64,000 nucleotides of DNA, taken from positions 1 through 64,000 of the forward strand of contig NZ_JASZYF010000015.1 in NCBI RefSeq assembly GCF_030317115.1. The letters are read 5' to 3'. The position numbers and the translations under genes are program-made. Below the pieces are notes generated by a model. The model was not told the DNA's origin. It did no database searches and saw only the letters and a program-made list of their open reading frames with translations. This DNA comes from Variovorax gracilis. Its GTDB lineage: Bacteria > Pseudomonadota > Gammaproteobacteria > Burkholderiales > Burkholderiaceae_C. This document shows, piece by piece, positions 8,168 through 16,963 of the stretch; the stretch's first letter is position 1; each line of letters opens with the position of its first letter.

Positions 8168-8878
8168 TCACAAAGCGGATCGGGCGAGGGCCAGCAGGCT
8201 CAGGTGTGCTGGATAGAAGGCGTAGAACACCCAGCGGGAGCGTCGCAAGGGGACGTCGACCTGGGCGGCGCCCCCGACGAGCGGCAGCGCGAACAGCGCT
8301 GCGAAGTTCCCGTTGACCACAGCGAGCGAGGCCACGGCCAAGGCCCAAAGTGCGAGCCCGGCTACGGACGGCCTGCGGAAGAAAGCCCACGCCCCCAGGC
8401 AACACAACAGCGCCGGCCACCAGAATTCAACAATCGCTCCGCCGACCAGAAAGACCGCCGCGGCGGCGAGCCGATTGGCGAGTCCGTCGCGCTCGAGCAG
8501 CCAGACGAGCAGTGTCGCGACGAAAAGCGTGAACAAGATGTTCAATGGCCACCAGCCCATCAGGTAGACGGAAGCGGGCGTTGCGAGAAGCGCGAAGACG
8601 GCCAATCGCTGCATCACCCGAATGTGCATATTCGACGCGAATGCGCCAGGGCGGGCCAGGTTGTACATGAGGACGAAGCCGAAAATCGGCATCACCAGGC
8701 GGCCCAATGCATAGAGCGCGAGATTGCCCTCATGCAAAAGGTACTTGTTGATGTGGTCGCCGGCCATGAGCAGCAGGCCGACCCACTTCAGTGCTTCCAG
8801 GGTGCCGTCCGTGATGCACAGGCGCGGGTGCGCCGGGCCGCGCACTTGCCGGGTGGATGTCTGGGGCATGCGGGCCAT
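8168..8878 (-). CDS. traX: TraX-family membrane protein
   Basis: The 236-residue protein is polytopic, with about seven hydrophobic segments. It opens with the TraX pattern Leu-Lys-Trp-Val-Gly-Leu-Leu-Leu-Met-Ala-Gly-Asp-His-Ile-Asn-Lys. F-plasmid TraX N-acetylates pilin in the inner membrane; plasmid-borne homologues occur in many conjugation regions, where modification of the VirB2-type pilin is a plausible role. A longer frame begins at 8980 but would overlap the upstream nuclease gene by 32 bases with a non-TraX N-terminus, so the ATG at 8878 is preferred (8869 is an alternative). Confidence 0.75.
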   Translation of the reverse strand: MARMPQTSTRQVRGPAHPRLCITDGTLEALKWVGLLLMAGDHINKYLLHEGNLALYALGRLVMPIFGFVLMYNLARPGAFASNMHIRVMQRLAVFALLATPASVYLMGWWPLNILFTLFVATLLVWLLERDGLANRLAAAAVFLVGGAIVEFWWPALLCCLGAWAFFRRPSVAGLALWALAVASLAVVNGNFAALFALPLVGGAAQVDVPLRRSRWVFYAFYPAHLSLLALARSAL

Positions 8879-8948
8879 GACGGGTTTTCGCGCAGAGACG
8901 TCGACGAAATGGGAGAAGCGGCAGCGAAAGGCGGTAACGCGTGAAACG

Positions 8949-9572
8949 TCAGTACGCGGGCGACAGATCGGAGCCTTCATTCCATAGCCGGCGCCACTCC
9001 TGCGTGTACTTCGCGCCGAGCGCGGGAACGTCGCGAACCACGAGAACGTTCTCCGCGTTGCGTCCGGCGGCGGACGACGTGTAGTTGAAACTTCCGGTCT
9101 GCACTACCGTCCCGTCCGCCACGATGAACTTGTTGTGCTGCAACGCATAGCGGCCATTGATACGTACGGGTATCTGCTGATTGGCCAGAAAGCGTGCGGC
9201 AGAGTAACCCTTGGCCGCCTCGGCCGCGTCGACGACCACCAGGACCTGGACGCCTCGGCGATGCGCATCGCGCAGCGCGGCGGCTACTGGCTTGCTGGTG
9301 AATGAGTAGGCCGCGACCAGAAGCGTCGACCGCGCACCGCGTATCGTCTCCAACACCAGCGGCAGGGCTTGGCCGGGTGTGAATTCAGCAACGTAAGTCG
9401 GGGCCTGGACGTCTTCCCTCTTGAGTTGAGGGCTGCTCGACTGCTCCGCACGAGGGCTCGCGAGTGATCCGCGCTCGGCGGCGGCGCGCGGAACGCCCAA
9501 CGCACAGGCGAGCGCCAGGCCCTGTGCCGCCAGGACCGTGCGCAAGGCGAAAGCTCGCCTAGGGGCGCTCAC
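8949..9572 (-). CDS. secreted Nuc/phospholipase D-type endonuclease
   Basis: This 207-residue protein has an N-terminal signal peptide (Arg-Arg followed by a hydrophobic stretch, with Ala-Ala-Ala before the likely cleavage near residue 32). It then has a single HKD domain. The catalytic motif His-Asn-Lys-Phe-Ile-Val-Ala-Asp, then Gly-Ser-Phe-Asn, is intact around residues 144-162. One HKD motif per chain is typical of the homodimeric Nuc endonucleases found on conjugative plasmids (pKM101 nuc), located in the periplasm. The GTG start overlaps the LPD7 gene's stop by 14 bases, so it belongs to the transfer operon. Confidence 0.85.
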   Translation of the reverse strand: MSAPRRAFALRTVLAAQGLALACALGVPRAAAERGSLASPRAEQSSSPQLKREDVQAPTYVAEFTPGQALPLVLETIRGARSTLLVAAYSFTSKPVAAALRDAHRRGVQVLVVVDAAEAAKGYSAARFLANQQIPVRINGRYALQHNKFIVADGTVVQTGSFNYTSSAAGRNAENVLVVRDVPALGAKYTQEWRRLWNEGSDLSPAY

Positions 9573-10830
9573 GCGTCAACTCCTCGTAGCTGCGTCCGGT
9601 GCGCCGGCGAAGTTGCGACTGCGAGGGAGGCGACCGGCGCCCTGGCAGGATGATGTGCCGACCTTGCTCCATCGCGGCGGCCATCCGTTCGCGGATCATG
9701 TGCAGGAGCCGTTCCTGCGATGGTGCGTCCGATGTCACACGCCGTGCGAATTGCTCGGCGAGCTTGAGGCCAGCTGCAGCCGCGGCCAACTCCGGTCGCT
9801 GGTCCACGGACTCGCCCGCCCATTGCCCGCTTCGGATCCATTGAGCGCGACGCTGGATTTCTCGCACATGGTCTGGTGTTTCGATGCTCCAGCGGGCCCG
9901 CTGGGCAACGATCTTCCTGTCCCCCATCAGCTCTCCCTCGGCATTGCGGTGGGGCACACGGACATTCACCGGACGGGTCCCCTGTTGCGTGAGGATGACT
10001 TGCTCGCCGATGCGAGGTTGTGAAGCCGACTCGGCCAGCGCGCGTTCCAGGTCCGCGCCCCAGATTGTGCGATCGCCCACCTCGGTGTGGACCGCGACAT
10101 AGAAGGACATGCGCTGCGCCGGATCGAACTGGTAGGGCGCGGCGGCGGCGGCCACGAGAATGCCCCGGATCGGTGGACGGGCGCCGTCGCGCGTCGCGCG
10201 CGGTGGACGGGACGCTCCGGTGTCTTCGCTGTCGGCGCCCCGAGCCGGCTCGGCGATCGGGTTGGATTGCGGGCCGTTGCCGACGGCAGTGTGCTGCCGT
10301 TGATCGGGTTCGGTTGCTGTGTGGTCCTTCGTCGCCTGCGATGGCGCGGCTCTGAATTGGTCGTGCGCAAGCGCGGCCTCCTTCTTGCTCAGGCGGCGCT
10401 GGACTTGCCGGACTTCGACCTCCGTAGGGTCGTACCCTCTTGCATCGATCCGGCGCATCGCCGCCTCCCGCCATATGGCCTGCCGAAAGGCCTCTGTGCC
10501 GCGCACTTCGATCACTCGCCAGCCCCGCGCTTCGGCGATCGCGACCACGCTGTGAAGTACCTCGAGGTTTTCCGTCCGGACGCGGATGCGGTTGCCGTCG
10601 TCGATGAAGGCCAGCGTCCGATCCGGGAAGAAGTACCGGTTGTCCACCTTGAGGTACCGGCGCTCGATGCCGTCGGGAGCGCGGACATGGCTGCGACCGA
10701 GGGGTGGTGCGTCACCGATGACCGAGCCTGCAAACTCCCATGACGCAGGGCCGGAGGTGGACGAAGACGCGGCGGCCGCAGAGCCGTCGCTCGCGGGGCG
10801 CAATCGGTCAGGGGAATCTGCGTTTGCCAT
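9559..10830 (-). CDS. LPD7 domain-containing conjugation protein
   Basis: The 423-residue protein has an N-terminal domain (about residues 45-135) with the LPD7 signature: Arg-Arg-Tyr-Leu-Lys-Val-Asp-Asn-Arg-Tyr-Phe-Phe-Pro-Asp, then Leu-Ala-Phe-Ile-Asp-Asp-Gly. LPD7 modules usually sit on relaxase or primase polyproteins of conjugative elements. A low-complexity linker (140-210) leads to a second alpha/beta domain similar to the C-terminal parts of plasmid TraI/primase polyproteins, with no zinc-finger or Toprim catalytic motif visible. It lies between virD4 and the nuclease gene, so a role in DNA processing at transfer is likely. Confidence 0.7.
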   Translation of the reverse strand: MANADSPDRLRPASDGSAAAASSSTSGPASWEFAGSVIGDAPPLGRSHVRAPDGIERRYLKVDNRYFFPDRTLAFIDDGNRIRVRTENLEVLHSVVAIAEARGWRVIEVRGTEAFRQAIWREAAMRRIDARGYDPTEVEVRQVQRRLSKKEAALAHDQFRAAPSQATKDHTATEPDQRQHTAVGNGPQSNPIAEPARGADSEDTGASRPPRATRDGARPPIRGILVAAAAAPYQFDPAQRMSFYVAVHTEVGDRTIWGADLERALAESASQPRIGEQVILTQQGTRPVNVRVPHRNAEGELMGDRKIVAQRARWSIETPDHVREIQRRAQWIRSGQWAGESVDQRPELAAAAAGLKLAEQFARRVTSDAPSQERLLHMIRERMAAAMEQGRHIILPGRRSPPSQSQLRRRTGRSYEELTRERP

Positions 10831-10855
10831 ACGGGCTCCTTCATGTCGGTTTAAG

Positions 10856-12826
10856 TCAGTCCAGGATCCTTGCCATGAACTCGTCCGCCCGGCGCTTCAT
10901 GTCCTCGTCGCTGAGCTTCTCCGCGGGAATCTCCACGTCGTCGAAATCGAAGGAGAAATCGTCGAGCGCGAGCTTGTCGTTCAGTACGTCGCTCGCCACG
11001 CTGGATTCCTTCATCATTGCCTGGCCGAGGCCATGAGCTGCCCCGCGAACCGATGTCTCTGCCCTGGCCGATGAGCGGCGGGCATGGCCTTCTGGATCGT
11101 CTTTCTCGTCCTCCGCCCGTCTTGCATGGGCGCCTGCGATCGCATGACTCGATCCGTCGACGTCCAGTTGTGGCACTGCGGGTGGCGGCACCTCGCGCCT
11201 GGCGAACGACCTGTCCCGAAAATAGAGGATGCGGTGCGCAAGCACCGGTCGAAGGCCCTCGTAGAAGAGGATCATGCGGGCGGGCCCCAGCTCCTTCACT
11301 TCCTGGGGCAGCAGCAGGCGTCGCGGTTGTTCACTGATGCTGACCGTCGCGGCCTTGCCCTCGCCGCCCCACATCGGGCGGCTGATGTTCTTCTGCCGGA
11401 CCGTGTAGGTGCCGAGTTCGCGCGAGATTGCCTCGGCGTCGTCGTATTCCTTGGGCGGGAAGACGATGCGCGCCGCCAGCATCTTGCGGATCGACTTGGC
11501 ACCCTCGACTCCGTACTTCTCGACAAGCTGCGAGTTGGACTGAACGATGACCACCGTGCGAACGTTGTAGCCCGGCAGGAAGGCAGTGGATTCGGCGATC
11601 ACAGGGATCCGGCCGAGTGCGGGAAATTCATCGAGCATCAGCAGAAGCTGAAGCTTCAGGTCCGGATTGTTCTCGGGAAGCTCCCGCGTCTGCAGGCCGA
11701 TGGCTTGCTGGAAGAACAGGTTCAGCAGGGGCTGCAGCCGCGCAACGTTGTCGGGGTTGATTTGCACATAGATGCTGATCGGACGCTTGCGCAGGGCTCG
11801 CAGGTCGAAGTCATTGGCTGAGGTGGCGGCATCGATGAGCGGATTCAGCCACAGGTCCAGTCGGCTGGTGAAGGTCTTCCGAATGCTCGAGGCCGTCGTC
11901 GGTGCCAGATCGATGACATCGTAGAGGCTCTGCACCGCCTCCTGGGAGAGCGGGTAGCCTGCGCGTTCGCACGCATCGATCACTCGCTTCCAGTGCTTCT
12001 GGAAGCCCTCGGCGTCGCTGGCCATCCCCTGTCGCAGCACCTCACCCAGCGTGCGGGTGGCGCCTTCGGTCTCGAAAAGGTAGAGCGCGATTCCAAGGAA
12101 AAGCGAACGCGCGGACGATGTCCAGAAAGGATCGCCGGCCATCGGGTCCGGGAACAGCATGGTGCCGATGCGCTGCAGGTCGTCGATGCAGCGGTAGGGC
12201 ACCTCCGACACATACCCCAGTGGGTTCCACCGTGCCGAGCACTCCCGCTCAGAAAGAGGATCGAACAGATGGACCTGTTGTCCATGGGCGTGTCTGAAGC
12301 CCGCGGTGCGCACGAAGTTCTCGCCCTTGATGTCGCTGACGATGGTCGAGCCGGGCCAGTTCAGCAGGTTGGGCACCACGACGCCCACGCCCTTGCCGCT
12401 GCGCGGTGGCGCTTCCAGCTCCACGCCCTGCTGACCCGGGAGCACGAGGTAGCGGCGCCCCAGCCGGCCCAGGATGATTCCGTTGTCCTTGAGCAGGCCG
12501 GCCTGCTCGATCTCGCGTCGCGTAGCGAAACGCGCTGCGCCATGGAGTGGGCGGCGACGGGGGACCATGGCCGCCGCGACCAGACCGAGCGTGAGGCCCT
12601 GCGCGCCGACCAGAGCCGCTAGCATCGTGCGTCGAACGTCAGGCCGATCGCCGTAGGCTTGCCAGTACGTATGAAGCGTCAGCAGCGACGCATTCTGCGG
12701 CGGCAGCTTCATTGCCATCAGGAAGACGTAGGCGGCCACGTACAGGCCGACGAGCCCGCCGACGAGCAATGCAATGGCGATTCTGAAGGGGCTAGGCCAG
12801 CCCTCGGCGCCTGGTGCCTGGGTCAT
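10856..12826 (-). CDS. virD4: VirD4/TraG type IV coupling protein
   Basis: This hexameric inner-membrane ATPase hands the relaxase-DNA complex to the type IV channel. The 656-residue protein has two N-terminal membrane helices (about residues 11-35 and 70-88), Walker A Pro-Pro-Arg-Ser-Gly-Lys-Gly-Val-Gly near residue 145 and Walker B Leu-Leu-Met-Leu-Asp-Glu-Phe near residue 396. The Arg-Ser-Gly-Lys-Gly form is typical of VirD4/TraG. The C-terminal 100 residues are acidic and probably cargo-binding. ATG 12826, preceded by GGGAG, is chosen over 12901; it overlaps virB11 by 35 bases. Confidence 0.92.
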   Translation of the reverse strand: MTQAPGAEGWPSPFRIAIALLVGGLVGLYVAAYVFLMAMKLPPQNASLLTLHTYWQAYGDRPDVRRTMLAALVGAQGLTLGLVAAAMVPRRRPLHGAARFATRREIEQAGLLKDNGIILGRLGRRYLVLPGQQGVELEAPPRSGKGVGVVVPNLLNWPGSTIVSDIKGENFVRTAGFRHAHGQQVHLFDPLSERECSARWNPLGYVSEVPYRCIDDLQRIGTMLFPDPMAGDPFWTSSARSLFLGIALYLFETEGATRTLGEVLRQGMASDAEGFQKHWKRVIDACERAGYPLSQEAVQSLYDVIDLAPTTASSIRKTFTSRLDLWLNPLIDAATSANDFDLRALRKRPISIYVQINPDNVARLQPLLNLFFQQAIGLQTRELPENNPDLKLQLLLMLDEFPALGRIPVIAESTAFLPGYNVRTVVIVQSNSQLVEKYGVEGAKSIRKMLAARIVFPPKEYDDAEAISRELGTYTVRQKNISRPMWGGEGKAATVSISEQPRRLLLPQEVKELGPARMILFYEGLRPVLAHRILYFRDRSFARREVPPPAVPQLDVDGSSHAIAGAHARRAEDEKDDPEGHARRSSARAETSVRGAAHGLGQAMMKESSVASDVLNDKLALDDFSFDFDDVEIPAEKLSDEDMKRRADEFMARILD

Positions 12827-13898
12827 ACCAAATCTCCCGCACGATGCGACGCTGACCGTCTGTGTTCCGGTCGCGGGCGCACTGCACGACGATGTCCACA
12901 CTCATCTGCGCCAGATCCACCCCTTCACGGGTGCTCATGCCCTGGCCGGCGTCGCTGCGCTTCATCAACTGGGCCAGCGCGACGAAGGCCATTTCCGCAC
13001 TGTCAGCGTGAACGCTGGTGATCGAGCCTGGATGACCGGTGTTGACGGACACCAGGTAGTCATAGACTTCCTCGCCCGTGCGCAGCTCCGAGACGAAGAT
13101 CCGGTCGGGGCGTTGCCGCTTGGCGCTCGCCAGCAGCTGGCCCGGCGTGACGGCAGCCTGACCCTGCGAGCCTTGCGAATAGAAGAGTCGGACGTGATTG
13201 GGCTGGTTGCGCAGTGACAACTCCTTGACGTCCTCGATGGTGATGAGACGGTCCTCGGCCGGCACCTCCAGGATCAACGCCTTGCTTACCGTGGTCTTGC
13301 CGGAGCCGGTGGCCCCGGCCAGCAGGATGTTCTTGCGATGCTGGACGGCGCGGCGCAGGAACTGGACGAACTGGCGCTTCGCCAGCAGGCCAGTCAGTTC
13401 GCGGTCTTCGGATGCCAGCCGATCGACCTCGGGACGACGGGCCTGGACTGCCGGAATGCTGCATGTCGAACCGAAGATGCCCAGACTTTCCAACTCCTCC
13501 AGCGTCCAGAGCGCATTCGAGGGCCGGCGAATCGTGATGGAGACCGTGTGGTTCAGCGTGGCGGGCGGGAGCACGATCTGGATGCGTTCGCCGCCGGGCA
13601 GGGTGGCTGAGAGCAAAGGCTCATTGGCCGACACGCGTTGGCGCGTGAAATTGGCCACCAGCTTGGCAATGGAAAGGCACCACTCGAAGTTGGCGAATGG
13701 CAGGTCCTCGCGGCGCCATCCTGACAGCCGCTCCACGAAGGCCACGCCAGGCTCATTGATGCAGATCTCCGTGATCTCGGGGTCATCAAGGAGGTGGCCG
13801 AGGGGGCCCAGGAACAGGGCCAGCGAGGAGGGTTCGCCGCCGTCGACTTGCTCGAAGGCTTCGCGTTCAAGGGGGCGTGGTTTCGGTTCGAAGCGCAT
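12792..13898 (-). CDS. virB11: VirB11 type IV secretion ATPase
   Basis: This is a hexameric cytoplasmic ATPase that powers pilus assembly and substrate transfer. The 368-residue protein has the N-terminal domain with Glu-Ile-Cys-Ile-Asn-Glu-Pro, Walker A Gly-Ala-Thr-Gly-Ser-Gly-Lys-Thr-Thr, an Asp box (Ile-Thr-Ile-Glu-Asp), the Asp-Arg-Ile-Phe-Val-Ser-Glu-Leu Walker B and the His box (Thr-Gly-His-Pro-Gly-Ser). ATG 13898 has an AGGAG six bases upstream and is preferred over 13916; it overlaps the virB10 end by 32 bases. An insert of about 25 residues before the RecA fold looks longer than usual. Confidence 0.93.
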   Translation of the reverse strand: MRFEPKPRPLEREAFEQVDGGEPSSLALFLGPLGHLLDDPEITEICINEPGVAFVERLSGWRREDLPFANFEWCLSIAKLVANFTRQRVSANEPLLSATLPGGERIQIVLPPATLNHTVSITIRRPSNALWTLEELESLGIFGSTCSIPAVQARRPEVDRLASEDRELTGLLAKRQFVQFLRRAVQHRKNILLAGATGSGKTTVSKALILEVPAEDRLITIEDVKELSLRNQPNHVRLFYSQGSQGQAAVTPGQLLASAKRQRPDRIFVSELRTGEEVYDYLVSVNTGHPGSITSVHADSAEMAFVALAQLMKRSDAGQGMSTREGVDLAQMSVDIVVQCARDRNTDGQRRIVREIWYDPGTRRRGLA

Positions 13899-15246
13899 AG
13901 ACGCTCCTGAAGTCAACGTCGCGGGCGACCAGGATCTGGATACGCTCCCCCTGGTTCTTGATTACGGTGGGCGGGATCGCGACAGTGCTGCGCAACACTT
14001 CGGTGATGACGTCTCGGCTGCCCTGCGGGCCGAGGATCACCCCACCGCCGCTGCCGATGTTGGTGCCGCTTTGCTGGTGTGCAGCGATCGCCTGCATCGT
14101 GCCGTCGATGACCGAAATCAGAATCGCTGCACCGAATCGTTCCCAGAAATGCGTGTCTACGAAGCCGGGCAGTCCATTGCGGCCCAGTTCGTCCGTCCCG
14201 GGAGAGGCCAGCTGGACGACCACGCCGGTCGGCGTGCGCGCCTCGTTCCAGACGATGAAAACCCGCCCATGGCCCTGGCGCGGGGAGCCGCGCTGCTCGC
14301 CTACGTACTTGGTGCCGCGCTCCAACAGGACCACCTTGCCATCGGCGCCGTAGATGTCATTCGCGCCGATGCAGGTCGCCATGCCCTCGTAGGTCGAATC
14401 AATGGCCGTCTCCAGTGTGCAGTCGATGAAGGCGCCCTTGGGGAGAAGGAGGCGGCGGGTTGGCAGCGTCTGCGCTGCGACAGCAGGGGTCGGGGTGGGC
14501 TTGAGGTTGGCGAGAAGTGTGCCGCCCCCCGGGACTGCACTGGCGCCTGGAACTTGAAATGCACCCAAGAGTTGCGTCACGTTCGGAACGGCGCCGGGAA
14601 GTCCGACCTGCGTAGCAGCGGGACCCGTCATGGCATAGGAGCTCGCGTCCCCTGCGCCGCCCTGCAGCGACTGGGCGCGCCGAAGCACTGGTGCACCGAG
14701 TTGCCGCTCCAAGGCCAATTGCTCAGGCGTTTTCTGTGAGGGCGCAGCGTTGGGGGGTACTGAGGGGGCTAGCGCCGGGGGCGCTCCCGCGGTGGAGACG
14801 GGGAGTCCGTCCGACGGCGCTCTCGGCGGGTCGATACGTCCGAGCGGCGGGACTTTCATCTCGCCGCCCGCGCGGGCAGCGGTGGCCTTCCTTGCTGCCT
14901 CTTCGACGTCACGCGTCTTCGCATACTGGGTGTTGTAGTACCAAAAAAGAAACCCGGCGCCGATCAGCAGGACGGTGGCCAGTGCGAGCGAGCCGCTGAC
15001 GCGCGATTGGATCGAGCGCTCGCGATTGACGGACGGAATGCCGCGCTCGCCCATCACCGTTGAGCCGCCTGCGTCATTGCGACCTTGCGCTTGTCCCGTC
15101 CTTTCACGCTGTGCGGGAAGAATCTCGCCAGTGTCGAGGTCCACCTGCGGAGCCTCGTTGGGGTCCTCGGCAGCATCCTGGTCGAATGTGTCGCTTCTGT
15201 CGTCCTGAGAAGCGCCAGAACGGCGGGTACGGTCATGCCAACTCAT
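13867..15246 (-). CDS. virB10: VirB10 type IV secretion scaffold protein
   Basis: VirB10 spans both membranes and links the inner-membrane ATPases to the outer-membrane pore. The 459-residue protein has an acidic cytoplasmic N-terminus (1-82), one transmembrane helix (about 84-101), a long Pro/Ala-rich periplasmic stretch (115-270) and the conserved C-terminal beta-barrel domain. That domain is recognisable by Leu-Pro-Lys-Gly-Ala-Phe-Ile-Asp-Cys and by Ala-Ala-Ile-Leu-Ile-Ser-Val-Ile-Asp-Gly, the amphipathic antenna that forms the outer-membrane channel. Its ATG overlaps the virB9 stop (ATGA). Confidence 0.93.
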   Translation of the reverse strand: MSWHDRTRRSGASQDDRSDTFDQDAAEDPNEAPQVDLDTGEILPAQRERTGQAQGRNDAGGSTVMGERGIPSVNRERSIQSRVSGSLALATVLLIGAGFLFWYYNTQYAKTRDVEEAARKATAARAGGEMKVPPLGRIDPPRAPSDGLPVSTAGAPPALAPSVPPNAAPSQKTPEQLALERQLGAPVLRRAQSLQGGAGDASSYAMTGPAATQVGLPGAVPNVTQLLGAFQVPGASAVPGGGTLLANLKPTPTPAVAAQTLPTRRLLLPKGAFIDCTLETAIDSTYEGMATCIGANDIYGADGKVVLLERGTKYVGEQRGSPRQGHGRVFIVWNEARTPTGVVVQLASPGTDELGRNGLPGFVDTHFWERFGAAILISVIDGTMQAIAAHQQSGTNIGSGGGVILGPQGSRDVITEVLRSTVAIPPTVIKNQGERIQILVARDVDFRSVYALRTETTPP

Positions 15247-16082
15247 GGTCCATCTCCCGTGGTGGTTCGCCGGACCCCGGGTACGCTGGTGTTGGCTGGG
15301 GTCCGGGCACCGCCGCCGGCGAAGGACTGATTCACGACACAGCCGACCAGTTGGCCGCGACGCAGGACGAAGCGGCGCGCCACCCGATGTATGACGACCT
15401 CGTCGTCCTCCACGTTGAAGTTCAACAGGGATTCGGAGCCATCGTCGTTCTGGACGAACATCGCCGGAAATTCGGCGCGCGCCTGGAAGCGCAGGCGCGT
15501 CTGGACGCCGTCGTCATATGCGCTCATGGGCCTGAGGGAATCGCTGCCGCAGAACCAGTAGTTCCTATTGCGCGGACGGTCCGATGCCTGACTTATCCGG
15601 GCGTCGGCACGGCGACGCTCTGCCTCTGCGGCAGCCGTCCGGGCTTCGTCCTCGGGATACGTGAAGCGGATCGAATACACCATGCGCCGCGCCGCGGCGC
15701 CCGAGGGTGCGTTCTGGGAAACCACATAGTCGAAGTGATAGGCGCGACGGTTCGTCAGCACCGTGACGTTCGTGGATGCATGAGCTTCCTTCGGCTTGAT
15801 GAAGAAGTGATTGCGCTCGGCCCCGACGTCAAAGGCGGCGTTGTCACCGGAGCCGAGGTTCACGAACTCCTCGCCCTCGGCAAACTGGAGGTGGATCTGG
15901 TAGCCCACGTAGCCGTGAAGCGTGACCACATCATCGGGGTTGTAGGCAATGACTCGGATCCGCGCATCCACCTTGCCGGCCGGCGGTATCGTGGCCGCCC
16001 TTGCTACGGAAGGCGCGATGAGCAACGCGCATGACAAGACCGCGCCCAGTGCGGATCCATGCCATGCGAACCGTGACTTCAT
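15243..16082 (-). CDS. virB9: VirB9 outer-membrane core complex protein
   Basis: VirB9, with VirB7 and VirB10, forms the outer-membrane core of the conjugation channel. The 279-residue protein begins with a signal peptide (Ala-Arg-Ala-Ala near residue 29) and has the VirB9/CagX pattern: strands with Tyr-Asn-Pro-Asp-Asp-Val, Phe-Ile-Lys-Pro, and the C-terminal Phe-Ile-type lobe ending in a conserved Gly-Cys-Val-Val-Asn motif. ATG 16082 overlaps the virB8 stop (ATGA) and starts directly at the signal peptide, so it is preferred over 16190. Confidence 0.92.
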   Translation of the reverse strand: MKSRFAWHGSALGAVLSCALLIAPSVARAATIPPAGKVDARIRVIAYNPDDVVTLHGYVGYQIHLQFAEGEEFVNLGSGDNAAFDVGAERNHFFIKPKEAHASTNVTVLTNRRAYHFDYVVSQNAPSGAAARRMVYSIRFTYPEDEARTAAAEAERRRADARISQASDRPRNRNYWFCGSDSLRPMSAYDDGVQTRLRFQARAEFPAMFVQNDDGSESLLNFNVEDDEVVIHRVARRFVLRRGQLVGCVVNQSFAGGGARTPANTSVPGVRRTTTGDGP

Positions 16083-16810
16083 CGCCCGTCCCTGATTCCG
16101 TTGGCAGACGCGGCCATTCCCGCGGTAGCGACTTCGGGTTCTCGCCTGTACTCCACGACGCGAAAGCCCAGGGGATTGAGCGAGCGCCATTTGTCGTCCT
16201 TGGAAGGCTGGACGTAGGCGAACTCGATGGTGGAGACCCAGTGGCTGGCCTGCTCTTCGCCGGTGCCGCCCGGACGGGTGTGGCGTGTGAAGCGAACCTG
16301 CGCCAGCTTGTCCTTGCCGCTTTCAAGCTTGAGGAAAGTGACTGAGCGCACCTGCGTACGGATCGCGGTGCCGTCCTTGTAGACGTTCAGGGGCGAAGAA
16401 GGGTTGCTCGTGGTCCAGTGCGCAGCCCATTCCTGGTTCAGACGAGGAGAGTTCTGGGACGCGACGAATTCGTAGTCCGCCTCAGCCGTTCCGTAGAAGA
16501 AGCGTTCCCGGGCGATGACATAGTTCTGAAGTTGATTGCGAGTAACGAGCTGCTCGACGTCGCTTGTACCGTCGTAGGTCGGGACGATGTCCACGATCCC
16601 GCTGCTGCTGTCGACACGGATCAGGACGGGAACGGGTTGTTTAAGCGGTGTGAGGGCGGCGACTGCGACGACAGCCAGCACCGCTGTGACGGCTGCCGCG
16701 CAGGCCACGATCCAGGCGACCCTGGCCGATCGCTCGGCGCGCCGCGCGCGATCCATTTCCCAGCTCTGCGCTTCATGCAGGTAGCGCTCAAGCGTCGCGT
16801 CCCTGCTCAT
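16079..16810 (-). CDS. virB8: VirB8 inner-membrane assembly factor
   Basis: This is a bitopic inner-membrane protein that nucleates the type IV channel. The 243 residues comprise a short Arg-rich cytoplasmic N-terminus, a transmembrane helix (about 31-52) and a periplasmic NTF2-like domain with the typical Tyr-Val-Ile-Ala-Arg-Glu block and the Asn-Pro-Leu-Gly-Phe-Arg-Val C-terminal motif. It follows virB7 and overlaps it by 23 bases. Confidence 0.92.
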   Translation of the reverse strand: MSRDATLERYLHEAQSWEMDRARRAERSARVAWIVACAAAVTAVLAVVAVAALTPLKQPVPVLIRVDSSSGIVDIVPTYDGTSDVEQLVTRNQLQNYVIARERFFYGTAEADYEFVASQNSPRLNQEWAAHWTTSNPSSPLNVYKDGTAIRTQVRSVTFLKLESGKDKLAQVRFTRHTRPGGTGEEQASHWVSTIEFAYVQPSKDDKWRSLNPLGFRVVEYRREPEVATAGMAASANGIRDGR

Positions 16811-16946
16811 CGAGACCTCCTGAGGTGGATGCGCCGGGAGTGGCGTTGATCGGCGTCAGTGGGCCTTCGCACTCCGGTGGCATCGGCGGGCGGGTCCCGC
16901 AGGCAGCCAGCAGCAACGCAACGAGAAGGTGAATGCGAGGCGTCAT
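16788..16946 (-). CDS. virB7: VirB7-type lipoprotein
   Basis: This 52-residue lipoprotein has a clear lipobox (Leu-Leu-Ala-Ala-Cys at about residues 12-16) following Met-Thr-Pro-Arg and a hydrophobic run. The mature part is short and Pro/Thr-rich and carries one more cysteine, as expected for VirB7, which anchors VirB9 to the outer membrane, often by disulfide. A longer upstream frame exists but ATG 16946 starts the signal sequence. It sits in the conserved position between virB6 and virB8. Confidence 0.7.
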   Translation of the reverse strand: MTPRIHLLVALLLAACGTRPPMPPECEGPLTPINATPGASTSGGLDEQGRDA

Positions 16947-16963
16947 TCTTCGTCCCCGAACTT

